Assembly (NCBI GenBank): GCA_964453655.1
Contig: CAYVSP010000001.1
Location: 9,163 to 73,162, forward strand
Length of the DNA: 64,000 bases
Source of the DNA: CAYVSP01 sp964453655
GTDB lineage: Bacteria; Patescibacteriota; Saccharimonadia; Saccharimonadales; CAYVSP01
Reading direction: 5' to 3'
Shown here: positions 25,351 to 32,148 of the stretch, piece by piece
Layout of the letters: each line of letters starts with the position of its first letter
Position numbering within the stretch: the stretch's first letter is position 1
Notes under the pieces: model-generated
What the model was told of the DNA's origin: nothing
Databases searched by the model: none
The model's input: the letters and a program-made list of their open reading frames with translations, nothing else
Translations under genes and position numbers: made by a program

Positions 25351-26624
25351 CGGGGCAGCCCCCACTGCTGGCGTCGCTTTACCCAGTTCGCTTCGCGGCG
25401 AACCAGATGTTGAGCATCGCTAGGGTCTTTAAGTAGTTGTTCTATCACTCCCTCTAAGAATCGGCCGCCTTTAAAAAACAGCGTCTCGCCGCCTTGCAAA
25501 TTTTTCTCAATAAAATCAAGAACTTCTTTAGGGCTTTCAAAGCTATCTACCGGTGTCGATAATTGCTTTTTTAGAATTGGATAAGTGTGCTTGCGGGTAC
25601 GCGGGCCTAACAAAATTACCCGCTCGGCTTTAATCCGGGCTATCACTTCAGCTAATTTTTCATGTTCTTCAACTTCAACGGTACCTTGCTCTAAAATATC
25701 ACCCAGCACTAGCCACTTTTTCTGAGCCTTATACGTATTAAATAGTTCAAGCAAAGCCGTCATAGCACCCAGGCCAGTATTGTAGGTACTATCAATAATA
25801 GTCGTGTCTTTTTTACCTGCGAAAACACTGCTTCGTCCAGGAGGCATTACTAAGTTTTGATAATTAGAATCGATGCTTTTATTTAAATAGCTTGTCAGCG
25901 CTTCAACCATTTGGATACTAACGCCTAACTCTTTGGGATGCAGGCCGGGCAATTGGACAGTATGATTGTTAACTATGAAGATGGTGTGCCCCTCTTCTAA
26001 CCTATGTACGCTGACAACTTTATTAGAAATTTCTAAGACTTTTGCGGACGGTTGCACGCGAGAAAGCTGAGGCTTGATAACAGATTGATCAGCATTAACT
26101 ACTACCATTTTTTTGGTTTGGGCTATAAAATTGCCGAATTCTTGTGCAATAGCTTCTTCATGTGTTTTAAAACGGCCACCTTGCACTAGAGCATCAAAAT
26201 TCATACTGTGCGTACGATAGACACTAACCCAAATAGTTACCTCTGGTTTTAATAGCTCAGCTAAAAAGGCCCCTTCATGCGGACGATCATTGTCAGCTTC
26301 AACAATATACAATTTTGTAGTTGGAGGCTTTCGCCAGGCTTTGATAGGAGCTAAGAGAATATGGCTCAGCCACTGTTTGCGGTCCAGGATATTCGTCTCT
26401 AGCCCTAAAATATGAAATGGAATTCCTATGGCGCTATTAGCATGATGCGAATAGATAGCTTTATCACCAAGTTGCGCTTCTACGAGTTGCAACAAGGTTG
26501 TTTTACCTGATGAGCCAGTAATAACAATAATGCGCGGTTTCCAGCGGCGCAGAACAAAGCGCGCCCAAAAAGCAAAATAGCTCGCAACAACAAAATACAA
26601 GCGCTTCTTAAATGCATGAAGCAT
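25347..26624 (-). CDS. Membrane-anchored Mur ligase family protein
   Basis: A 425-residue protein with a short N-terminal hydrophobic segment (KRLYFVVASYFAFWARFVL) directly followed by the Mur-ligase ATP loop ITGSSGKTT. EADNDRPHEG, the central TIIDSTYNTG block and the C-terminal LGDILEQG are family features; the N-terminal UDP-sugar domain of MurC-F is absent. It may ligate an amino acid or peptide to a cell-wall precursor. TAAAAT (26632-26637) ends 7 bases before the ATG. First gene of the hydrolase-DegT-FemAB operon. A truncated paralogous 5' end lies at 28146-28253. Confidence 0.82.
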   Translation of the reverse strand: MLHAFKKRLYFVVASYFAFWARFVLRRWKPRIIVITGSSGKTTLLQLVEAQLGDKAIYSHHANSAIGIPFHILGLETNILDRKQWLSHILLAPIKAWRKPPTTKLYIVEADNDRPHEGAFLAELLKPEVTIWVSVYRTHSMNFDALVQGGRFKTHEEAIAQEFGNFIAQTKKMVVVNADQSVIKPQLSRVQPSAKVLEISNKVVSVHRLEEGHTIFIVNNHTVQLPGLHPKELGVSIQMVEALTSYLNKSIDSNYQNLVMPPGRSSVFAGKKDTTIIDSTYNTGLGAMTALLELFNTYKAQKKWLVLGDILEQGTVEVEEHEKLAEVIARIKAERVILLGPRTRKHTYPILKKQLSTPVDSFESPKEVLDFIEKNLQGGETLFFKGGRFLEGVIEQLLKDPSDAQHLVRREANWVKRRQQWGLPR

Positions 26625-26667
26625 ATACACTATTTTAGCGTATTCTTCTCTGTTTTTATCAAACTTG

Positions 26668-28149
26668 TTAATGGGCTCTTCGTTGTGCGGCTAAAAATGG
26701 CTGTAATAATGCCTGCATCTGAGAGGGGGTGGGCAGAGTACGGGACAGGCTTGTGCTAAGTGAATAAGTTACTTTCTTTGAGGCTTCGTTTTCAGAAGAT
26801 ACAATGACTGGACTGACAGCGAACCGCCAAGGCCTGTTAATCATATCGATGGCTGATAATAGCGCACAGCGTTCAAGGTATTTTCGGGCAGGTTTAATAA
26901 ATTTAAAAAGCGTATCTATCTCAACTCCGTCCCCCGCTTTCATTACGAACAAGAAGCTTAATATTTCCTGTTCAAGTGGGTTAAGTTCAAGCTCGTCCCC
27001 CCCAAGCTCAAAACGTTTTGAGATAAAGTTATACACCATACTCAAAGACTGTTTAATGATTTCAGGGGATTGTGGTGGTATCTGTATTTCGGGGCTGTGC
27101 TCTTCTACGGCTGCTGTATCCGAACTTTCTTTTCCTGGCGCTGTACTCGGTACTGCAGTAGGTATCTCGTCATCGGCTTCCAAAAGTGCGCCGTTATCAT
27201 TATCATGCAGCCCAGTTTCTTCCTTTATGCCTAGGCGTGGTGGGGCTTCTGTTTGCTCAGTACCTTGGCGAACAAAATCGCCCACGTCTGGCGTATCGAT
27301 TTTTGTTGTTTTCGGTTGTGCTCTCCGCAAAGCAGTCTTTGTGGTCGCTTCCTCTTCTCCCTGATTTAAGCTAACAGGTGTGGCTGGTAAAATCCAGGTA
27401 TAAGTAGACTGCCTACTGCTCCGATCGGTTTCTACCACATCTATCCAATACATCCTGCTGAACAACCTACGCATATCCGAACAAAAATTACCAATAGTGG
27501 AACTGAAGTTAATCCCCCGCTGATAATCGCCAATATCTTTTGGGCAGTATCCAGCATCCAAAATATCCGCCTTAGTTAAGGGAACCCCTGGACTATTAAC
27601 AAATACCGAAAGCAAAAAAAGCTTATGCGGACTCAGGGGGTGCCTTATTCCGTCAACGATGACATGTTTTTCGGCAAATTGTAATAACTGGACTTGGCTG
27701 TCTACCAAAACTTCAAAGGTCGTTCCCACTGGCAGAATTGTTTCACCGTAATCCTCACGCGTTAATCTATCACCGCTGCCTTTCTTGAAAGCTCTTGTTT
27801 GCGCTAAGGATAGATCTACCACTCCTCTTTCGCGTAGCTGACGTACATTCTGGATAACGGATAGTATAGTCCGAGTTGTCTGGTTCACTAATCCTACATC
27901 TTCCTCGAGGGTTGTAAGATCCATATCGCTCACACGCTCAGTCCAACTAGAGGTGTAATGTGCCATAGCGTAAGCTAGGTGACGAGCTATAGCCTCAAGA
28001 CGAGCAGCTTCATCCAATGGACTTTCACCTTTTTCTCCAGCAGGCTGTGTCATAAGTTCCTTTAACAACAAATTAAACCATTTATTTAATTCTTCTGCAA
28101 GCAATGAAAGATGTTTAGGGGGGATATCCTCCAGCGTGAGGGGATTCAC
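26668..28149 (-). CDS. Unknown protein with two winged-helix-like regions
   Basis: A 493-residue soluble protein. After a helical N-terminus (1-130), residues about 165-260 look like a transcriptional-regulator C-terminal winged helix: RHPLSPHKLFLLSVFVNSPG, then LTKADILDAGY and SDMRRLFSRM before TYTWIL. A 110-residue acidic linker follows, then a second similar region (FELGGDELELNPLEQEILSFLF). The GTG start overlaps the stop of a 35-codon Mur-ligase remnant as GTGA, and no ribosome site is visible, so translation is probably coupled to that remnant. Family not recognised; possibly DNA-binding. Confidence 0.65.
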   Translation of the reverse strand: MNPLTLEDIPPKHLSLLAEELNKWFNLLLKELMTQPAGEKGESPLDEAARLEAIARHLAYAMAHYTSSWTERVSDMDLTTLEEDVGLVNQTTRTILSVIQNVRQLRERGVVDLSLAQTRAFKKGSGDRLTREDYGETILPVGTTFEVLVDSQVQLLQFAEKHVIVDGIRHPLSPHKLFLLSVFVNSPGVPLTKADILDAGYCPKDIGDYQRGINFSSTIGNFCSDMRRLFSRMYWIDVVETDRSSRQSTYTWILPATPVSLNQGEEEATTKTALRRAQPKTTKIDTPDVGDFVRQGTEQTEAPPRLGIKEETGLHDNDNGALLEADDEIPTAVPSTAPGKESSDTAAVEEHSPEIQIPPQSPEIIKQSLSMVYNFISKRFELGGDELELNPLEQEILSFLFVMKAGDGVEIDTLFKFIKPARKYLERCALLSAIDMINRPWRFAVSPVIVSSENEASKKVTYSLSTSLSRTLPTPSQMQALLQPFLAAQRRAH

Positions 28150-28253
28150 GCTGGGGCAAGGAGGAGTCCTGGGAGATCAAACAAAAAGCGCACCCAAAAG
28201 GCGAAGTAGCCGGCGACTACAAAATATAAACGCTTCTTCAGTTTAGAAAGCAT
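28146..28253 (-). pseudogene. Truncated duplicate of the Mur ligase 5' end
   Basis: A 35-codon frame whose first 23 residues match the N-terminus of the Mur ligase at 25347-26624 (KKRLYFVVAGYFAFWVRF against KKRLYFVVASYFAFWARF). Most base differences are synonymous. Even the -10 box TAAAAT before the ATG is kept. After WVRFLF the similarity ends abruptly and the frame closes at a TGA that overlaps the GTG of the 493-residue gene. It is the remnant of a paralogue, now perhaps serving as leader ORF and promoter for that gene. Confidence 0.75.
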
Positions 28254-28299
28254 CTTACCTAGTATTTTACCTTATATTGCTTCCGTTAACGTGACTAGT

Positions 28300-28947
28300 C
28301 TAATTTGGCAGCTCAAAGATCTCGGGTCCAAGTTTTTTTGCTTTCGCGGTAGTAAGTTTTTGACATTTAATGTCTGGGTTAAGCCTTACTCTTGGATTAC
28401 TTTCCTCGCCAGCTTTTCTTACTTCAAGGTTTATTAAATTAAATTCTCTTTCTTTATAAAAAGATGAATTTATTGCTTCTATTTTTTCGAATAGTTGGCT
28501 GGAGTCGTTAATTTCACTAACTCCGCTCAGCAGGGCTAGTAACTGTCTAGTTGTCGCAGTTGCCGCAGGATCCATAGCATATAGTAGTCGCAATATTTTA
28601 TCTGTAGGCTCATCGACATCAAGCTCAGTATCATCTAGTACAAAGGTTTCTTTTTCGAAATCGAAAGATAAAATGGGTCGTGGTTTAACGGTTTCACCGG
28701 CTTCATTCGGTGAAACATCTGATCCCCCATCATCAGCTGATTCACGGGGTGTTTCAGGTGTTTTGCCAGAAGAGTCTGTAGAGGTAAAATTGTTAGCTTC
28801 ATCACTCGCAACTGTCTCCTTAAAACTTACATTTTCAGGTAATACTATTCCGTCGAGCAGTCGTGCACTGACTTCCCTCAACCAAGCTGCTCTTTCAGCA
28901 GGATTTGCATTAGGATTAAGCCTAGGGTACTCAGGCGAATCAGGCAT
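28300..28947 (-). CDS. Unknown acidic protein related to the 26668-28149 product
   Basis: A 215-residue protein with an acidic Ser/Asp/Glu-rich linker (about 60-90) and a C-terminal domain beginning FDFEKETFVLDDTELDVDEPTDKILRLLYAM. That stretch parallels FELGGDELELNPLEQEILSFLF in the neighbouring 493-residue protein, suggesting the same winged-helix-like module. TATAAT with an upstream TG (28956-28964) ends 8 bases before the ATG. Function unknown. Confidence 0.65.
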   Translation of the reverse strand: MPDSPEYPRLNPNANPAERAAWLREVSARLLDGIVLPENVSFKETVASDEANNFTSTDSSGKTPETPRESADDGGSDVSPNEAGETVKPRPILSFDFEKETFVLDDTELDVDEPTDKILRLLYAMDPAATATTRQLLALLSGVSEINDSSQLFEKIEAINSSFYKEREFNLINLEVRKAGEESNPRVRLNPDIKCQKLTTAKAKKLGPEIFELPN

Positions 28948-29024
28948 AATACATTATTATACCATTTTTCTTACCCAAATACAATAATCCGTTTCTCTCG
29001 CGATATTAGCAAGATGCCTAGGGG

Positions 29025-29135
29025 CCCCACGACAAGAGGATTTGTCATGGGGAAAGGAGGAACAATACAAGGCCCCACTAAATTTGCGTTACTTGTTCGC
29101 GTAAATTTCAAGCGGGGCTGATATTAGTTCCGACG
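29025..29135. repeat. 111-base structured element, copy A
   Basis: Read on the plus strand: hairpin 1 (29025-29052, 10 pairs with one mismatch), a purine linker AAAGGAGGAAC, then a long nested hairpin. Its outer helix is GGAAC-AATA/TATT-A-GTTCC with a bulged A, the second helix GCCCCACT/AGCGGGGC has one mismatch, and the inner helix (29080-29089 with 29099-29108) closes a 9-base loop. It ends with GACG directly against a tRNA-Ala-like minihelix. Sequence changes relative to copies B-D keep the pairing. Confidence 0.8.
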
Positions 29136-29170
29136 TGGTGGAGTCTCTCCGGTATAACCTTTGAGACCCC
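29136..29170 (-). other. tRNA-Ala-like acceptor minihelix
   Basis: Eight pairs GGGGTCTC/GAGACTCC, then A and CCA. The third pair is G-U, the alanine identity element recognised by alanyl-tRNA synthetase. The rest of a tRNA (D, anticodon and T arms) is missing; the 15-base loop contains a short GGT/ACC stem. It occupies the same place relative to element A that tRNA-Leu genes hold relative to copies C and D. It is a tRNA remnant or a deliberate tRNA mimic. Confidence 0.5.
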
Positions 29171-29217
29171 ATGCAAAAACAATACTAACAGTGAGTTATA
29201 ACACGCGCAAGCAATCA

Positions 29218-30141
29218 TTACTGAATTTGTTGGAGACGGTTTTGTAGTTCAGTTATAGGAATCGTGCTTGAAGGTATATCCACAATCTTTTGAAGACCAT
29301 AGCCTGAATAGGTTTCCTGCCTATTTGCGCCATGATAATTGATGCTTAATAATTGCCTGGACAACACGTCTACCTTAAATTCAAGTTGCTGCGCAGGCCT
29401 CTGCGCATAAGCCGCCGGCTCAACATTATCTAGTTGTTTTAGGCCTAAGTCATGGCCAAATTCCTTTAACATCGCTATGTAAGCGGCCGGTTTTACATTG
29501 ACAGTGTAGGTATATACCGGCCGGCCGTGTTCTAGCTTGTAAACCGCTTTAGCGTAATCTGTGTTGTACACATCCTTATCCCTTATTGTATTCAATAAAT
29601 GTTTTCGCGTTTCACTGTTAAGTTTGGCAAAGGGCACGATACCTACAACACTCTCATTGAATAATTGTGCGGCCGACTGTCCACCGAGTGAAGACGATTC
29701 ACCTTTTGCCCAAACGTTCAGCACATTTGAAAAGTTTATTGGTTTGCCGTTGGCGCTCATTTGAGGAGTAGTAATCTCGCGGTAACGTAAGTAGTCAGCC
29801 TCTAGCGTGCCAATGCTTTCAGTCACCACTTTGTCATTACTGCTTTGCCCTGGCTGAGTTAGTGTAGTTAGCGTATGAGCAGTGTTTTGAGTACCTAAGC
29901 TAAGCGTTGTGGTTTGATCAAGCGTTCCCTCTTCACTCGCCTGTGCAACATGTCGAGTAACACTACCTGTCTCTAGATTAAGACTAAGCATATCCTGAAA
30001 AGTGCGCTGAGGATCGCTGTAGATACGGCGCCAATAAACTCCGGCACAGGCAATCCCTATGACAACTATAAGTAGAGCAAGTATTAGCAACCGCCCTTTT
30101 GACCAAAACGGTCGTTTTTTGAGTGTGCGCTGTTTAACCAT
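29218..30141 (-). CDS. Membrane-anchored extracytoplasmic protein of unknown function
   Basis: A 307-residue protein with a basic N-terminus, one membrane segment (about 16-35) and a large exported domain. The first part of that domain is threonine- and serine-rich and the second has paired beta-type segments (YTYTVNVKPAAYIAML, QLEFKVDVLSRQLLSINYHG). The outline recalls LppX/LprG-like lipid-binding folds but I cannot claim homology. TACAAT with an upstream TG (30148-30156) ends 6 bases before the ATG, immediately downstream of tRNA-Ala. Confidence 0.65.
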   Translation of the reverse strand: MVKQRTLKKRPFWSKGRLLILALLIVVIGIACAGVYWRRIYSDPQRTFQDMLSLNLETGSVTRHVAQASEEGTLDQTTTLSLGTQNTAHTLTTLTQPGQSSNDKVVTESIGTLEADYLRYREITTPQMSANGKPINFSNVLNVWAKGESSSLGGQSAAQLFNESVVGIVPFAKLNSETRKHLLNTIRDKDVYNTDYAKAVYKLEHGRPVYTYTVNVKPAAYIAMLKEFGHDLGLKQLDNVEPAAYAQRPAQQLEFKVDVLSRQLLSINYHGANRQETYSGYGLQKIVDIPSSTIPITELQNRLQQIQ

Positions 30142-30161
30142 GCAAGTATTGTATCAGTATG

Positions 30162-30238
<77 letters not shown>

Positions 30239-30433
30239 TTAGAACGCATGCGATTATAACAGATAAACGAATGGAGCTAAACCATCTGCCGCGTATTGAA
30301 AGCAGTGGGGCAAGCTCAGGGATACGCACGTAATAGGGCTACCTAAATAGCTCTGTGGACAACTCCTTGCAATACGAACCAAACCAGAGGACAATTGTTA
30401 ACAATGTAAACCGTAAGCGGAAAACAAAAAATC

Positions 30434-31039
30434 ATGGCAGGCAAAAAGAAACAAAGTCGACTAGGGAGGTTAGGACGTGCGCTAAGACCAAATTCGAGAC
30501 TAAAACAGTTAGTGCTCTTTGTAGCCGTGTTTGGCTTAGTGGGTGGAGGAGTCTATCTATATAAGAGCTACGCGTACGATGTCAATGCTTGCAGTCACCA
30601 ATGGTTTGGTTATGGTACGACTGGGCCGTGCGTTAGGGAGGTTCAATATTTAGCTAACTATCTAGCGGGGCATCAGCCGCAGAACGGCTTCCCTTATAGC
30701 TATAAGTGGTTGACACCAGATGGACAGTATGGCTCCAAAACTCAAGATCGTATCTATGAAATGAAGAGTCAGTATCTATTTACCCATCCAACGTCAGGAA
30801 TGCCTGTAAACGGAAATGTAGACTTCGATGCTTGGAAATTACTTTGTGGTTACAGTCGTTGGGCTGGAATACATGTACTAATAAAACAAGGCTCAACCAT
30901 AATCATGGATTCCTATGATGCAAATGCCTATTGGTCGTGGGTCGCAGCTGAATGTGAGGATTTCTGGTGGTTCAATGGCCAGCTATCTACTCCGAACCAA
31001 GTAAAGCTGAAGCAAAACATACCGCCTAAACCTTTCTAG
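30434..31039 (+). CDS. Secreted/anchored peptidoglycan-binding-like protein
   Basis: A 201-residue protein with a very basic start, one membrane segment (about 24-43) and an exported region. Residues 65-130 fit a peptidoglycan-binding_1 repeat: GPCVREVQYLANYL, TPDGQYGSKTQDRIYEMK and GNVDFDAWKLLCG. Three or four cysteines (Cys52, Cys65, Cys134, Cys169) could form disulfides. The C-terminus is aromatic-rich. It is monocistronic; about 195 bases upstream hold no other gene. Confidence 0.7.
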   Translation: MAGKKKQSRLGRLGRALRPNSRLKQLVLFVAVFGLVGGGVYLYKSYAYDVNACSHQWFGYGTTGPCVREVQYLANYLAGHQPQNGFPYSYKWLTPDGQYGSKTQDRIYEMKSQYLFTHPTSGMPVNGNVDFDAWKLLCGYSRWAGIHVLIKQGSTIIMDSYDANAYWSWVAAECEDFWWFNGQLSTPNQVKLKQNIPPKPF

Positions 31040-31154
31040 ATACAGCATCATAGCAATATACCAGAAACGTTAGTTTGAATCCTGTCAAGAGAACTGATCG
31101 GACTTCAAACCACATAAACAGGGGTGAGCTAACAACAAGTTGAGTCGATAGGCA

Positions 31155-31181
31155 CAAAAATACCCGCCACTAGTGACGGGT
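31155..31181 (-). terminator. Terminator of tRNA-Ala(CGC) transcript
   Basis: On the minus strand ACCCGTCAC/GTGGCGGGT (9 pairs, one G-U) with a two-base loop is followed by ATTTTTG. It lies 35 bases after the CCA end of tRNA-Ala(CGC). Confidence 0.8.
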
Positions 31182-31215
31182 TTACCTCTGTTATTATCGA
31201 ACGTATGTACGATCG

Positions 31216-31291
31216 TGGTGGAGTGTACCGGACTTGAACCGGTCACCTCGGCAATGCGAATGCCGCGCTCTACCAGATGAGCTAACACCCC
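31216..31291 (-). tRNA. tRNA-Ala(CGC)
   Basis: 76-base cloverleaf with encoded CCA. The anticodon loop TTCGCAT gives CGC and the acceptor GGGGTGT/ACACTCC carries G3-U70, confirming alanine. The T loop TTCAAGT is normal. Upstream on the same strand lies element B and a strong promoter, downstream an intrinsic terminator. Confidence 0.95.
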
Positions 31292-31332
31292 ATTTTATCC
31301 TAGTTATTATAGCAAAACCACCCCTTAGAGAA

Positions 31333-31443
31333 CCGTTTGGCGAGAGGATTCGCCAAACGGAAAGGAGCAACAACGCAAGACCCCGCCAAATTTGTGCCAC
31401 TTGGTTGCGCAAATTTTAGGCGGGGTTGAAGTTTCTTGCGACG
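31333..31443. repeat. 111-base structured element, copy B
   Basis: Plus-strand reading: hairpin 1 is 11 perfect pairs (31333-31360, loop GAGGAT), then AAAGGAG, outer helix GCAA..AAC/GTT..TTGC, second helix ACCCCGCC/GGCGGGGT (8 perfect pairs) and inner helix of 10 pairs including one U-G, with a 9-base loop CACTTGGTT. It ends TTGCGACG. The stem sequences differ from the other copies while pairing is kept. Confidence 0.82.
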
Positions 31444-31520
31444 TGCGCGCCCACCAAGCGGCGGTGCCACCCATTTTGTTTTCGTGTTTTTGTTTTCACG
31501 CGCCGCATGCGCACGAGATA
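31333..31520 (-). ncRNA. Putative structured leader or small RNA with element B, upstream of tRNA-Ala(CGC)
   Basis: A promoter TTGACA (31549-31554), 16 bases, TATGCT (31527-31532) on the minus strand predicts a start near 31520. The first 75 bases are closed by CGTGCGC/GCGCACG and contain A-rich linkers, GCGGCG/CGCCGC and CGTG/CACG helices; element B follows, then tRNA-Ala(CGC) and its terminator. Whether this is a tRNA leader or a processed small RNA cannot be decided from sequence. Confidence 0.55.
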
Positions 31521-31526
31521 CTATTA

Positions 31527-31554
31527 AGCATAAATGTTTTCAACGTTTTGTCAA
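31527..31554 (-). promoter_or_regulatory. Promoter of element B / tRNA-Ala transcript
   Basis: TTGACA, 16-base spacer, TATGCT. No open reading frame follows, which points to an RNA gene. Confidence 0.7.
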
Positions 31555-31560
31555 TCTATG

Positions 31561-32112
31561 CTAGGAACCATGCTGCCATGCCACTTCGCCAATCTGATGA
31601 AGCATTAAATCCATGGCTGAGTGATCGCGAATCTTAATATGTGTATCGGCTCCAGACTCTATTCGTGCAATATGGAAACCTTCAACGGGTGTTTCTAGTA
31701 ATCCAGTAATATCGGGTGGCAGCGTGTCATGTCTCGATATTAAATCTGGAGCGGGTAAAACATAATGCAATTGATTGACTCCGACATATTGATCGGGCGG
31801 AATTGGTGCTTTAGATGAAATTATCTCAACCTGGCATATACCATGGACTAAGGGTTTTGCTAGCTCAACAACCGCAAACCAGCGTCCGTCTGATTTAACC
31901 TCGGCACTAGCTTTAACTTCGTGCTCTTCTCTGGCAGTCCTGAGGGTAACCTCAAAGTCGTTTGCATCCACAGTGTAGCCAACTGTAGCAAGGCGACCTT
32001 GCGGAAGACCATATCCATCTCCAAGTTCAAGCAATTGATCAATAGTTGCAAAATCGTAACCATAAAAAAGACCGCAAGGTACCTCTTCCTCCATAAGTAT
32101 AAAATCAATCAT
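31561..32112 (-). CDS. Hypothetical protein, 183 residues
   Basis: A soluble protein with no family I recognise. The N-terminal part (MEEEVPCGLFYGYDFATIDQLLELGDGYGLP) looks globular and the rest beta-rich. An extended -10 (TGG plus TAGAAT, 32121-32129) ends 8 bases before the ATG and supports the start. It sits between ligA and the element B promoter. Confidence 0.6.
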   Translation of the reverse strand: MIDFILMEEEVPCGLFYGYDFATIDQLLELGDGYGLPQGRLATVGYTVDANDFEVTLRTAREEHEVKASAEVKSDGRWFAVVELAKPLVHGICQVEIISSKAPIPPDQYVGVNQLHYVLPAPDLISRHDTLPPDITGLLETPVEGFHIARIESGADTHIKIRDHSAMDLMLHQIGEVAWQHGS

Positions 32113-32148
32113 AGAAAATTATTCTACCACAATTGTCTATATCTGTCA

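Larger units (their letters stand above)
29025..29174 (-). ncRNA. Putative small RNA: minihelix plus element A
   Basis: On the minus strand TTGCGC (29205-29210), 17 bases, then TGT-TAGTAT (29182-29190) would start an RNA near 29174. It would contain the 35-base tRNA-like minihelix followed by element A, about 150 bases in all. No terminator with a U-run is seen. The strand of transcription is inferred from promoter and tRNA context. Confidence 0.45.

Noticed and set aside
29136..29170. A complete tRNA next to element A.
   Set aside because: Only 35 bases separate the acceptor strands; D, anticodon and T arms are absent, so it was recorded as a minihelix.
31444..31500. Minus-strand GGGTGGCACCGCC resembles a T-box antiterminator sequence.
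   Set aside because: No specifier stem, no downstream aminoacyl-tRNA synthetase or amino-acid gene, and the following transcript contains only element B and a tRNA. The match is short and GC-rich.
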